From assembly GCF_003149515.1 (NCBI RefSeq), contig NZ_CP029145.1, forward strand, positions 2,914,001 to 2,978,000: 64,000 nucleotides of DNA, read 5' to 3'. This document shows, in pieces, positions 37,500 through 46,905 of this stretch. The notes under the pieces are model-generated. The model did not search any database. It was given only the letters and a program-made list of their open reading frames with translations, and had not been told where the DNA came from. Source of the stretch: Hymenobacter nivis (GTDB lineage: Bacteria > Bacteroidota > Bacteroidia > Cytophagales > Hymenobacteraceae). The translations under genes were made by a program, and so were the position numbers. Position 1 is the first letter of the stretch. Every line of letters starts with the position of its first letter.

Positions 37500-39533
37500 A
37501 TGAGTATTTCCACCCTGCTTCCCACCGAAGACGACATCCACCGCCGCCGCATCACGGTGGCGGGACTGCTGGTCACGCTCGGCATCATTTTCGGCGACAT
37601 CGGCACTTCGCCGCTCTACGTTTTCCAAACCATCATCGGGCCCCGGCCGGTGAGCGAACTGCTGGTGTACGGCGGCGTATCGGCCGTTTTCTGGACGCTC
37701 ACGCTCCAGACCACCATCAAGTACATTATGCTGACCTTGGAGGCCGACAACCATGGCGAGGGCGGCATTTTTTCGCTGTACTCGCTGGTGAAGAGCCGCG
37801 GTAAGTGGCTGATGTTCCCGGCCATTATCGGGGCAGGTACGCTACTGGCAGATGGCATCATTACCCCACCCATCTCCGTCACGTCGGCCATCGAAGGCCT
37901 GAAAATCCTGTACCCGGCGCTCAACCAAGAAACCATCGTCATCGTGGTGCTGGTGATTATCAGCCTGCTGTTCGGGTTCCAGCAGTTCGGCACCAAAATC
38001 GTGGGCGCCGCCTTCGGGCCCATTATGCTGGTCTGGTTTTCGGTCATCGGCACGCTCGGTCTCATCCAGATTACGCACCACCCCGGCGTGCTGGCCGCAC
38101 TGAGCCCCGTGTACGCCATCCGCCTGCTCACAGAATACCCCAAGGGTTTTTGGCTGCTGGGGGCCGTGTTTCTGTGCACCACCGGGGCCGAGGCCTTGTA
38201 CTCGGACCTGGGCCACTGCGGCCGCAAGAACATCCGTTCGTCATGGGTTTTTGTGAAAACTGCGCTGGTACTCAACTACCTAGGCCAAGCCGCCTGGACG
38301 ATGGGCCACGTGGGCCAGCCGCTGGCCGGCAACCAGAACCCGTTCTTTATGATTGTCCCGCAGTGGGGACTAGTGCCGCTCATAATTTTGGCCACGATGG
38401 CCACCATCATTGCCTCGCAGGCCCTCATTTCGGGCTCGTACACGCTTATTTCGGAGGCTGTGAGCCTGCGCTTCTGGCCTAAGGTGCGGGTGCTGTTCCC
38501 GACGGACCAGCGCGGGCAGATTTACGTGCCCAGCATCAACTGGTTGCTGTGGTTTGGCTGCGTGTGCGTGCAGCTGCACTTCCAAACCTCGGAGGCCATG
38601 ACGGCGGCCTACGGCTTCTCCATCACGGTGGCCATGCTGATGACCAGCATCTTGCTCTCGCAGTACCTGCGCGGCGTGAAGCACTGGGCGGTGCCGGTGG
38701 TGGTGGGCCTCATGCTGGTATTCTTCACCGTCGAAACCTCGTTCCTCATCGCCAACATCACTAAACTGCTGAACCGGCTGGGCATTTTGGTGTTCGAGTG
38801 GGGCCTGATTTTCATGATGTACCTGGGCTACAAGGGCCGCGAAATCAAGAACCGCCTGCTGAAAACCGTGCCCGTGGCCGCGAGTGTGCCCACGCTGGAC
38901 GAATTGAGCGCCGATACCTCGGTGCGCCGCTACGCCTCCAACCTGGTGTACCTCACGCACAGCAAAACGCCCGGCGAGCTGGAAACCGAAATCCTGTACT
39001 CCATCATGCGCAAGCAGCCCAAGCGCGCCGACCGCTACTGGTTTGTGAACATGAGCATCCTCACCGACCCGTACTCGACGCGCTACAGCGTGGAGGAAAT
39101 GATACCGGGCGTAGCCTACAAAATTAACTTTAAGCTAGGATTCCGGGTGCAGCCGCGCCTCAACCTGCTGTTCCGCAAGGTATTGGAGGAAATGGGCAGC
39201 AAGGGCGAGCTGGACATTACCTCGCGCTACGACTCGCTGGCCCGCCACCACCTACCCGGCGATTTCCGCTTCGTGGTGCTCGAAAAAGTGCTCAGCTACG
39301 ACAACGAACTGACCTGGCAGGAGCGCTTTTTTATGAACGGCTACTTCTTCATCAACCGCTTCGCCATCTCCGACCAGCAGCTCTTTGGCCTGGATACCAG
39401 CGACGTGGCCGTGGAGAAAGTTCCCCTCACCATCAAGCCCGCCGCCAGCAAGTACGACCTGCTGCGCGACGACCCCGATCTGACCCAGGACCCCGTACCC
39501 GCCGCCCTGGTGCCCGCCGGGGCCCCGGCGTAG
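37500..39533 (+). CDS. kup: KUP family potassium uptake protein (second copy)
   Basis: 677 residues with the same KUP architecture as the copy at 30015-31973: LGIIFGDIGTSPLYVFQTII, NHGEGGIFSLYSLV, LADGIITPPISVTSAIEGL, TTGAEALYSDLGHCGRKNIRSSW and ASQALISGSYTLISEA. The two copies are clearly related but diverged, especially in the cytoplasmic C-terminal domain. ATG 37500 is preferred; another in-frame ATG at 37467 cannot be excluded. It converges on the PAS kinase gene and ends in a bidirectional terminator. Confidence 0.95.
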   Translation: MSISTLLPTEDDIHRRRITVAGLLVTLGIIFGDIGTSPLYVFQTIIGPRPVSELLVYGGVSAVFWTLTLQTTIKYIMLTLEADNHGEGGIFSLYSLVKSRGKWLMFPAIIGAGTLLADGIITPPISVTSAIEGLKILYPALNQETIVIVVLVIISLLFGFQQFGTKIVGAAFGPIMLVWFSVIGTLGLIQITHHPGVLAALSPVYAIRLLTEYPKGFWLLGAVFLCTTGAEALYSDLGHCGRKNIRSSWVFVKTALVLNYLGQAAWTMGHVGQPLAGNQNPFFMIVPQWGLVPLIILATMATIIASQALISGSYTLISEAVSLRFWPKVRVLFPTDQRGQIYVPSINWLLWFGCVCVQLHFQTSEAMTAAYGFSITVAMLMTSILLSQYLRGVKHWAVPVVVGLMLVFFTVETSFLIANITKLLNRLGILVFEWGLIFMMYLGYKGREIKNRLLKTVPVAASVPTLDELSADTSVRRYASNLVYLTHSKTPGELETEILYSIMRKQPKRADRYWFVNMSILTDPYSTRYSVEEMIPGVAYKINFKLGFRVQPRLNLLFRKVLEEMGSKGELDITSRYDSLARHHLPGDFRFVVLEKVLSYDNELTWQERFFMNGYFFINRFAISDQQLFGLDTSDVAVEKVPLTIKPAASKYDLLRDDPDLTQDPVPAALVPAGAPA

Positions 39534-39538
39534 CGCTG

Positions 39539-39574
39539 TCTGGAAGTAATTAAAAATGATAAATTACTTCCAGA
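39539..39574. terminator. Bidirectional terminator between kup and PAS kinase gene
   Basis: Perfect 13-bp arms TCTGGAAGTAATT (39539-39551) and AATTACTTCCAGA (39562-39574) with a 10-base loop, placed between two convergent genes. There is no strong T-run, so it may be a repeat rather than a strong terminator. Confidence 0.55.
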
Positions 39575-39591
39575 ACCACACCGGGGCCCCG

Positions 39592-41889
39592 TTACGCCAC
39601 CGGCAGCACCAAGAAAACGCCCGTGCCCTGCCCCGGCCGCGAGCGAACGGTGAGCGTGCCGCCCAGCAGCCCCACCCGCGTGCGGATGCCGGCCAGCCCC
39701 AGGCCCGGCACGGCCACGGCCGCGTCGAAGCCCAGCCCGTCGTCCTCCACGCTCAGGTGCACCTCGGGGCCCTCGCGGGCCACCTGTACAAACACCTCGC
39801 GGGCGCGGGCGTGCTTCATCACGTTGTTGAGCAGCTCCTGCACCGTCCGGTACACGGCCGTGGCCAGCGGGGCGGGCAGGGGCTCGTCGAGGCCGCTCAG
39901 GTTCAGGTCGAGGGCGAGCTGATCGGCGGGGATGCGGCGGGCCAGCTCGCGCAGGGCCGCGGGCAGGCCCAGGTCTTCCAGCACGCCGGGCGTGAGCTCA
40001 AAGGCAATGGTGCGAACCGCCCGAATGGCCTCGCTAAGCAGGTCCTGGCCGGCGCGCACCGCCGCCGAGGGCAGCAGGGCGTCGAGGTGCAGGCGGGTGG
40101 CGTACAGGAGCTGGCCCACGCCGTTGTGCAGGGCCTCGGCAATGCGGCGGCGCTCCTCCTCCTGGGCCGTGAGCACGGCCGCCAGCAGCACCTGCTGCTG
40201 GCGGGCCACCGTACGCTTGAGCACTTCCGACTCGGTGACATCGATGAAAAACGTGACGCCCTCCTTGTGGTCGGGATCCCAAAAGCTGTAGGTGAGGAAG
40301 TGCACCGGCTGGCCTTCGTGCACGAACGTGGCCACGTGGCTGTCGCTGTGGCCGGCCAGCAGGCGCGCAATGTGGGCGGCTTCCTGCGGGAACTGCTTGG
40401 CGGCCACCTGGCCCACCAGGGCCCCATCAGCCAAGCCCAGGCGGCGCAGGCCAGCGCCCCGCAGGGCCCGGAAGGAGCCGTCGGGCGCGAGGCGGGCGAG
40501 GATAACGGGTAGGTTTTGGAGGATATTGCCGAGCAGCCGGTTTTGGAACCGCAGCGCCTCCTGGGCCTGGGCAGGGGCCGTCACGTCGCGCACCAGCCCG
40601 GCCATGCGCAGGGGCTGGCCGGTGGCCGCGTCGTACACGAAGCGGCCGGTGGCGGCCACGTGGCGCACGCTGCCATCGGCCCGCACGAGGCGGTGCTCCA
40701 GCTCGAAGTGGCCGTGGGCGGCCAGGGCCCGCTTCATAGCTGCGTCCACGCCGGCCAGGTCGGCGGGGTGCATGGCGGCTTGCAGGTCGGCCCACGGCAC
40801 ACGCGGGGCCGCCATGCCCAGAATTTCCTGGGCGCAGGCGTCTTGCTCCACCAGGCCGCTGGCCAAGTCCCAGGCCCACACGCCGGTGGCGGAGGCGGCC
40901 AGGGCCAGCTGCAGGCTCTCCTCGCTGTCGCGCAGGCGCTCCTGGCCCAGCCGGCGGTCGGTCACGTCGCGCCAAGTGATGTGCAGCAGCGCCTTGCCCT
41001 GCACCACCACCGGGTCGAAGGAAAGCTCGTCCCACACGGGCGCGCCGGCGGCATAGCGGCGCAGCTCGTGGCGGCACCAGCCCTGTGTCTGGGCCTGCTG
41101 GGCGCAGTGGCTCAGCACCTCCCGCAGCGGGCTGCCGCCGGGCTGGTCGTCGGGCCAGAACCCGGCCAGGTGGCGGCCTAGCACTGCTTTCTTGTCGGCG
41201 GCCCCCAGCAGGCGCAGGGCGGTGGCGTTGGCGTCCACCAGGCACAGGCTGCTCAACAGCAGCACGCCGTCGTGGCTTTGCTCAAAAGTGGCGTGGAAGC
41301 GGGCCTCGCTGGCGGCCAGAGCATCGGCGGCCTGGCGGCGGGCCGTCACATCGGTCAGGGCGAGGCGGCAGCCGGCGGGGGCGTAGTCATCACCGCCGGG
41401 CCCATCGACCACCACGCCTTCGAGCTGGGCAAAAAATGGGGCCTTGCCGGGGCCCAGCATAGCTAGCTCGCAGGTGTGGCGCTGGCCGGGAGCGGCCCAC
41501 AGCCGGGCCAGGAACTGCGAAAACGCCAGCCGCTCGGAGGGCGCCACGTGCAGGCCCAGCCGGCGCCCCAGCAGCTGCTGGCGCATGGGGCCAAGCAGCT
41601 GGGCCAGGCGCAGGTTCATCTGGGCCAGGGTGCCGTCGGGGGCCAGGATGCAGTAGCCCACGGGCGCAAAGTCGTACAGATCAACGTACTGGGCGCGACT
41701 GGCTTCGGCATCGGCCTGGGCCAGCAGCAGCTCTTCGTACTGCATTTCCAGCTCAATCTGGTGCGCTTGCAGCTCCTGGGCCAGGCGCTGGGCATCGGCG
41801 GGGGCCAGGGGCACGGCGGCGGCCAGGCGCTGCCGCTCGGCGCGGGCGCGCAGCTGATTCAGGTTGTTGTGCGGGTCGGAGGGTTGCAT
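39592..41889 (-). CDS. PAS-domain sensor histidine kinase, NarL/DesK-type (HisKA_3)
   Basis: 765 residues, soluble. An N-terminal helical region (QELQAHQIELEMQYEELLLA) leads into about four PAS/PAC domains (YDFAPVGYCILAPDGTL; FEQSHDGVLLLSS; a third ending LVRDVTAPAQAQEAL; a fourth with TYSFWDPDHKEGVTFFIDV). The kinase part has the HisKA_3 box EEERRRIAEALHNGVGQLLY and a HATPase domain (VQELLNNVMKHARA, DDGLGFD, GLGLAGIRTRV). No response regulator is adjacent. ATG at 41887-41889 precedes the conserved coiled region. It lies downstream of the broken CheB-CheR gene on the same strand. Confidence 0.9.
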   Translation of the reverse strand: MQPSDPHNNLNQLRARAERQRLAAAVPLAPADAQRLAQELQAHQIELEMQYEELLLAQADAEASRAQYVDLYDFAPVGYCILAPDGTLAQMNLRLAQLLGPMRQQLLGRRLGLHVAPSERLAFSQFLARLWAAPGQRHTCELAMLGPGKAPFFAQLEGVVVDGPGGDDYAPAGCRLALTDVTARRQAADALAASEARFHATFEQSHDGVLLLSSLCLVDANATALRLLGAADKKAVLGRHLAGFWPDDQPGGSPLREVLSHCAQQAQTQGWCRHELRRYAAGAPVWDELSFDPVVVQGKALLHITWRDVTDRRLGQERLRDSEESLQLALAASATGVWAWDLASGLVEQDACAQEILGMAAPRVPWADLQAAMHPADLAGVDAAMKRALAAHGHFELEHRLVRADGSVRHVAATGRFVYDAATGQPLRMAGLVRDVTAPAQAQEALRFQNRLLGNILQNLPVILARLAPDGSFRALRGAGLRRLGLADGALVGQVAAKQFPQEAAHIARLLAGHSDSHVATFVHEGQPVHFLTYSFWDPDHKEGVTFFIDVTESEVLKRTVARQQQVLLAAVLTAQEEERRRIAEALHNGVGQLLYATRLHLDALLPSAAVRAGQDLLSEAIRAVRTIAFELTPGVLEDLGLPAALRELARRIPADQLALDLNLSGLDEPLPAPLATAVYRTVQELLNNVMKHARAREVFVQVAREGPEVHLSVEDDGLGFDAAVAVPGLGLAGIRTRVGLLGGTLTVRSRPGQGTGVFLVLPVA

Positions 41890-41963
41890 AAGGCCGGCGG
41901 GCGTGGCCCCCCCGCCGGCGGGGGGCCCACGCCCCAAGGTAGCACCTGGCGGGCCCCCGGCTG

Positions 41964-42837
41964 CTAGGCCGGCGGGGCCACCACTTCCACGCCCAGCAGC
42001 ACCTGGCCGGTGGACCGCCCCTGGCGCAGCAGGCGGCGGCCGTAGAGCACCACGCGCCGGGGCCCCAGGCCGGCAAAGTCGACCATCAGCGCCAGGCCGT
42101 CAAACTGGTCGTGGGGGTGGGTGGGTGGGGTCCAGCAGCTGGGCCAGCTGGGCCAGCAGAGCCGGTTAGTTCCAGGCCCCACCGCTGAGAACGGCCAGGG
42201 GCTTGCCGCGGATCTCGTTGGCCACCAGCCCAAAATCCTCGGCAAAGGCGTGGTTGGACACGCGCACGCGCAGCTGCGCATCGAGGGCCACGGAGGGCTG
42301 GGGCATGGCCTCCTGGAGGCTGTCGGCGAAGCGGGCGGTTTCCTGGAGCTGGGCTTCGAGCTGCTTGAGGGCCGTCACGTCGGTGAAGGTGATAACGGCG
42401 CCGTTGATGTAGTTATCGAGCGAGCGGCAGGGCAAAATGCGCATCGTGTGCCACTCGCCCCGGGTGGTCTGGATGTTGGCCTCCACGCTGGTGAGGCGGT
42501 CGAGCACCCGCTGGGCGTCGCGCAGCAGGTGCTCGTAGCGCAGGTTGGAGGCGACGTGGGCCAGCGGCCGCCCCACGTCGCCGGGCAGCAGGCTGATTAT
42601 GTCGCGCACGTACGGCGTGAAGCGCTTAATCAGCAGGTCGTTATCGAGGAAAATAATGGCGATTTCGGTGGCGTCGAGCAGGTTTTTCATGTCGCTGGCC
42701 GTTTGCGAAAACTCCTCCGTTTTGGCCAGGTACTGCATGTTGAGGGTCATCAGCTCCTCGTTCAGGCTCTGCAGCTCTTCCTTGTTGGTCATGGCCTCCT
42801 CGTTGGTGCTTTGCAGCTCCTCGTTGGCGCTTTTGAG
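41964..42837 (-). pseudogene. Broken 3' part of CheB-CheR-PAS gene
   Basis: Directly after the stop at 42838-42840, the same frame continues with the family coiled coil and PAS domain (LKSANEELQSTNEEA, NKEELQSLNEELMTLN, IAIIFLDNDLLIKRFTP, AVITFTDVTALKQLEAQL). A second in-frame stop, TAA at 42166-42168, falls inside GGAWN-stop-PALLAQLAQLL. The last family segment (GLALMVDFAGLGPRRVVLYGRR, ending at 41964) is in another frame, so a frameshift lies in the G-rich tract 42111-42133. An ATG at 42790-42792 could re-initiate translation but would give an isolated PAS fragment. Confidence 0.85.
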
Positions 42838-44970
42838 CTACTCCGGGCTGCCTTCCATCTCCTCCACCGTGGTTTGGAGGCGGCGCTTGGTGTACTGCAA
42901 CTCCTGGTCGAGGACGGCGTCGCGGATGTCGGCGGCGGGGGTCTCGTCCTTATCCTTGGCCCGGCGCCCGCGGCGCGGGGTTGGCTGGTCCTCAAACACC
43001 ACCAGCAGCAGCAGCCCGGCCAGGGCCTCGGGGGCCCCCAGGTGGCGCACCGACAGGCGCAGCGCCTGGGGACCGGCGGCGGTGGCCACGCGCACCCGCT
43101 CCACGGTCACGTCGGCCTTGGTTTGCAGGGCCCGGTGCACGGCCCCGCTGATTTCTACGCGCAGCTCGTCGCGGGCCATTTCAAACAGGTTGAGGCCGCC
43201 CACGCCGGGGGCCGGCTCCAGGTACTTGCCGGTACGGCCGTTCACGTAGAGGATTTCGCCCTTGGGCGTAATCACCACCGCCGGCGGGGTGTAGGCGGCA
43301 AGCAGGTTTTTTTGCACCAGGTCGGCAAAGGGCGCGCCCGAATGGGCGGCGGTGGGCGGCATAGCAGCGGGGTGAGCCACTACCGACGGCCAGGACGACA
43401 TGGCGAAGGGGAAGTTCAGTAGCCGGGCGGGAGCCGCAGCGGTTTCGAGACGCCGCGAGATTTTCCACTTGCCGTTCAGGGGCTGAAACAGGTCCTGGAA
43501 GCCGGTCAGGTTTTCGCTGGGGCCCAAAAACAGGATGCCGCCCGGGCGCAGAGCGTAGTGGAACACGGGCAGCAGGCTTTTTTGCAGCTCTGCGCTCAGG
43601 TAAATCAGCAGGTTGCGGCAGCAGAGCAGGTCGAGCTTGGTGAAGGGCGCGTCCTTGTTAACATCGTGCAGGGCAAACACCACCACGTCGCGCACCTCCT
43701 TGCGGATTTGGTAGTGGCCGTCGACCTGCTGGAAGAAGCGCGCCAGGCGCGCGGGGGACACGTCGGCGGCCACCGCGGCCGGGTAGCGGCCGGCGCGGGC
43801 AAAGTCAATGGCATCGGGCGCAATGTCGGTGGCAAACAGCTGGAGCTTGAGGCCCCGGCCGGGGCCCGCTGCGTCGAAGCATTCGAGCAGCAGCATGGCC
43901 AGCGAGTACACCTCCTCGCCCGTGGAGCAGCCAGGGGCCCACACGCGCACGGTGCTGCACGGCTCCTTGGCCAGCACCAGCGGCTGCAAGTGCTCCTGGA
44001 GGCTGTCGAAGGCCGCACCGTCGCGGAAGAACCGCGTCACCCCAATCAGCAGCTCCCGGAAGAGCTGCTCCACCTCGGACGGGTTTTCTTGCAGGTAGCG
44101 CACGTAGTGGGCAAACCCCTTGATTTGGTGAGCGTTCATGCGCCGCTCGATGCGCCGGAATATCGTGTTGCGCTTGTAGAGGCTGAAGTCGTGCCCCGTA
44201 CGCTGGCGGATGAGCAGGAAGATTTTTTGCAGCGCGTGGGCCGGCTGGGCGTTGGGATCCTTCTGGGGCGGGGGCAGCCGGTTGCCCCCGGGCATTTGCA
44301 GGCGGCCGGCGTAGGCCAGCAGTTCGGCGGGCATCTGGGCGGGAGCCAGGGCAAAATCGACGAACTCGGTGGCCAGCGCCGCGCGCGGCATGGCGTCGAA
44401 GGCGGCCGTGGCGGGGTCCTGGGCCACCACCAGCCCGAAGTTCTCCATCACTGCCTTCAGCCCCGCGCTGCCGTCGGCCCCCAGGCCCGAAAAAATGATG
44501 CACGCGGCCCGCGCGCCCACGTCTTTGGCCAGGCTTTCCAGGAAGAAATCGATGGGCAGGCGGTGGCCCGGCGGCTGGGTGGGTCGCAGCACAAACAAGC
44601 AGCCGTGCAGTAGGCTCAGGTCGCAGTCGGGCGGGATGACATACACGTGGTCGGGGCGTACGCGCAGGCCGTCGGTGGCCTCGGCCACGGGCAGCGGCGT
44701 AAAGTTTTGCAGCACCTGCGGCAGCTGGCTGTAGGGGGTGGCCCCCAAGTGCGTGACGACCACAAGCGCCAGCCCGGGCCGCTCCGGCAAGGCCCCGAAA
44801 AACGCCTCAAGCGCCTCCAGCGAACCTGCCGAGCCGCACAGCGCCACCACCGGAAACTTGTCGCCCCCGCCGCCGGCCCGGGGCTGGGGGGTAGGGCCGG
44901 CGGGGGCTGCGGTGGGCGTAGGGGCAGGCGGGGCAGCGGGCGCGACGGCCAGGGGCAAGGGTGGTTTCAT
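42838..44970 (-). CDS. CheB-CheR fusion protein, truncated by an in-frame stop
   Basis: 710 residues. The CheB methylesterase domain (about 40-220) has CGSAGSLEALEAF, VVTHLGATP and IIFSGLGADGSAGLKA. The CheR methyltransferase domain (about 245-510) has LIGVTRFFRDGAAFDSL, the SAM motif VWAPGCSTGEEVYSLAMLL, FATDIAPDAIDFARAGRYP and DLLCCRNLLIYL. A PAS-like region follows, and the protein stops at EEMEGSPE. Family members continue with E-L-K-S-A-N-E-E-L; here the Glu codon position is TAG (42838-42840), a single-base change from GAG. The catalytic domains may still be made. It diverges from the stand-alone CheB gene. Confidence 0.88.
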   Translation of the reverse strand: MKPPLPLAVAPAAPPAPTPTAAPAGPTPQPRAGGGGDKFPVVALCGSAGSLEALEAFFGALPERPGLALVVVTHLGATPYSQLPQVLQNFTPLPVAEATDGLRVRPDHVYVIPPDCDLSLLHGCLFVLRPTQPPGHRLPIDFFLESLAKDVGARAACIIFSGLGADGSAGLKAVMENFGLVVAQDPATAAFDAMPRAALATEFVDFALAPAQMPAELLAYAGRLQMPGGNRLPPPQKDPNAQPAHALQKIFLLIRQRTGHDFSLYKRNTIFRRIERRMNAHQIKGFAHYVRYLQENPSEVEQLFRELLIGVTRFFRDGAAFDSLQEHLQPLVLAKEPCSTVRVWAPGCSTGEEVYSLAMLLLECFDAAGPGRGLKLQLFATDIAPDAIDFARAGRYPAAVAADVSPARLARFFQQVDGHYQIRKEVRDVVVFALHDVNKDAPFTKLDLLCCRNLLIYLSAELQKSLLPVFHYALRPGGILFLGPSENLTGFQDLFQPLNGKWKISRRLETAAAPARLLNFPFAMSSWPSVVAHPAAMPPTAAHSGAPFADLVQKNLLAAYTPPAVVITPKGEILYVNGRTGKYLEPAPGVGGLNLFEMARDELRVEISGAVHRALQTKADVTVERVRVATAAGPQALRLSVRHLGAPEALAGLLLLVVFEDQPTPRRGRRAKDKDETPAADIRDAVLDQELQYTKRRLQTTVEEMEGSPE

Positions 44971-45117
44971 CGAGGTAAAAACAAAGTTTCCCGCGGGGTA
45001 CTAAGACGAATTATCCTATCAAAATTGCGCACAAATTGCCTAACGTACCACCCGGCGGGCCGTATAGTTGATATCAGGCCCCAGTCGGGGGCTTCTCATT
45101 TTCTTATTTCTCGCTTC

Positions 45118-46131
45118 ATGGCCCTTCCTACCCACCTCATCGTGATTGGCACGTCGGCCGGCGGCATGGCTGCCCTGTTGCAACTCGTGGCCCAGCTGCC
45201 CGCCGCCCTGCCCGCTGCCCTGCTGGTGGTGCAGCACCTCCCGCCCGATGCCGACCCCGAAAGCCTCGTGATGCGGCTGGCCACCCACTCTGCCCTGCGC
45301 TGCCAAGTGGCCGGCCACGGGGCCCCGCTGCTGGCCGGCCACCTGTACCTGGCCCCGCCCGACCGCCACTTGCTGGTGAAGGAAGACCGGGTGCTGGTGA
45401 CTAAGGGCCCCTTCGAGAACGGCTACCGCCCCGCCGCCGACGCCCTGTTCCGGGCGGCGGCCGTGGCGTTTGGGGCGCGCGTGGTGGGCGTGGTGCTCAC
45501 CGGGATGCTGCACGACGGCACCGCCGGCCTGGAGTTCATCAAGCGCTGCGGGGGCACGGCCGTGGTGCAAGACCCCGCCGAGGCTGAGTTCCCGAGCATG
45601 CCCGAAAGCGCCCTGCGCAACGTAGCCGTGGACCACGTGCTGCCCGTGGCCGCCATGGGACCCCTGCTGGTGGGGCTGGTAGGCCCTGGCCACGCCGGCC
45701 CCGCCCACACCCTGGGCATCCCGCCCGATTTGCAGTTGGAGGCCGCCATTGCCGAACGTGTGGTAGGCACGGCCGACCAGGTAGAACAGTTGGGCAACCT
45801 GGTGCCCTTCACCTGCCCCGGTTGCGGCGGCAACCTCTGGGACGTGACTAAGGGCAAGGTGGTGCGCTTCCGCTGCCACACCGGCCACTCCTACACCGCA
45901 GCGGCTATACTGGAAGGCTCGCAGCGCAAGATGGAGGAAACCCTATGGGTAGCCCTGCGCATGATGGAGGAGCGCAAAAACTTACTCGCCAGCCTCGCCG
46001 CCCGCGACGAAGCCTACGGCACCGGCCGCCACACCGAGCGCCTCAACGACCTCAAGCGCCACGTCAACCGCATGCGCGAATTCCTACTCAACGAGTACGA
46101 GGGCGAAAACGAAGCCGCCGCCACGGATTAG
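45118..46131 (+). CDS. Stand-alone CheB-type methylesterase with C-terminal zinc-ribbon-like region
   Basis: 337 residues without a receiver domain. The esterase domain has catalytic-site segments GTSAGGMAALLQL, VVQHLPPDADPES and VVLTGMLHDGTAGLEF. After about residue 215 come FTCPGCGGNLWDV and RFRCHTGHSY, four Cys/His-type ligands resembling a small metal-binding knuckle, then a helical tail. CheB normally removes methyl groups from chemoreceptors; no receptors are in the window, so it probably works in a PAS-kinase signalling pathway with the divergent CheB-CheR protein. ATG 45118 was chosen by homology; the frame is open far upstream. Confidence 0.88.
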   Translation: MALPTHLIVIGTSAGGMAALLQLVAQLPAALPAALLVVQHLPPDADPESLVMRLATHSALRCQVAGHGAPLLAGHLYLAPPDRHLLVKEDRVLVTKGPFENGYRPAADALFRAAAVAFGARVVGVVLTGMLHDGTAGLEFIKRCGGTAVVQDPAEAEFPSMPESALRNVAVDHVLPVAAMGPLLVGLVGPGHAGPAHTLGIPPDLQLEAAIAERVVGTADQVEQLGNLVPFTCPGCGGNLWDVTKGKVVRFRCHTGHSYTAAAILEGSQRKMEETLWVALRMMEERKNLLASLAARDEAYGTGRHTERLNDLKRHVNRMREFLLNEYEGENEAAATD

Positions 46132-46533
46132 GGCCCCGGGGGCCCTGCTTCACCAGCCCGGGCACGCAGGCCGGAGGCAGGTTTCCGCCTGCTTTCCCAA
46201 AACCGCAGTAGCCATCTTCCTTCACGTTCAGCGGGTTGGTGAAGTAGCCGTTGGGCAGAGCGAAGGCTGGGGGCCCCAACTGCTCAGAGGCAACGGGCCA
46301 GCGTAAAGGTTTCGGAGGGCACGTCGGTTACGCCGCCGAGGCCCTTTTGCTGGGCCACCCGCAGGCCCACCAGCCAGCGCTATTACAGGCCCAGGACCAC
46401 TAACGCCAGGCAGCAAAAAAACCCTGGCTGAGGCCGTCCGTTGCACGAGCGTTTCAGTTTATAATAATCTACTAATAACAGGCGCTTTGATGCTATTCAA
46501 CTACATTGTTTTCTGTTCCTAGAAGTACCCTTC
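46132..46533. other. Gene-free stretch with possible decayed coding sequence
   Basis: About 400 bp. The minus strand shows short readable pieces with stops between them (RWLVGLRVAQQKGLGGVTDV around 46290-46380 and ALPNGYFTNPLNVKEDGY around 46210-46270), which may be remnants of a lost gene. No family could be recognised. Its left half is GC-rich; from about 46445 the DNA becomes AT-rich. Confidence 0.35.
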
Positions 46534-46905
46534 CTATAAATCGAATGTATAGGATTTGGTCTGTCCAGCGATTACCTGCACACTTTGGGCAGTCGAAGCA
46601 GCCACTACGAATACGTAGTTTCCTGGATTTAAGCCATTTAAAACAATATTGGTTTTCAAGCGAGTGTTTGTAATCGGTGGTGGCGAGCCGGTAAATGGGC
46701 CATTGCGTAACGGGTTGCCAGTACCGGTTGTCGTGCGAATTAGCCAACCTTCTTCAGTGAAGAGGGAATAGCCGACGTAGACAGAGTCGTAAGTAACTGT
46801 CAGGTTGAGATTACCCGTGGTAGGAGCCGGTTCATTCTTTTTACAAGCGGAGACGAAAAAAATCGCAACCGTAAGCGCTACGAGGTAGAAACAGCGAAGA
46901 GTCAT
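46534..46905 (-). CDS. Small lipoprotein of unknown function
   Basis: 123 residues with a clear lipoprotein signal (ALTVAIFFVSAC-KK). The mature part reads as a small beta-rich domain (GNLNLTVTYDSVYVGYSLF, TNIVLNGLNPGNYVFVVA, GQTKSYTFDL), like carboxypeptidase-regulatory or Ig-like modules in Bacteroidota lipoproteins. No specific family recognised. The gene and its flanks are clearly AT-richer than all neighbours and use AT-ending codons, a sign of recent transfer. It is not in an evident operon. Confidence 0.75.
   Translation of the reverse strand: MTLRCFYLVALTVAIFFVSACKKNEPAPTTGNLNLTVTYDSVYVGYSLFTEEGWLIRTTTGTGNPLRNGPFTGSPPPITNTRLKTNIVLNGLNPGNYVFVVAASTAQSVQVIAGQTKSYTFDL

Noticed and set aside
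42166..42792. Independent PAS-domain gene
   Set aside because: The frame starts at an internal Met of the family coiled coil, in the same frame as the CheB-CheR protein just upstream, and lacks the conserved end; it is better read as part of the broken gene.
46132..46533. Identifiable gene remnant on the minus strand
   Set aside because: Short readable pieces exist, but none could be tied to a known family, so only a possible decay is noted.
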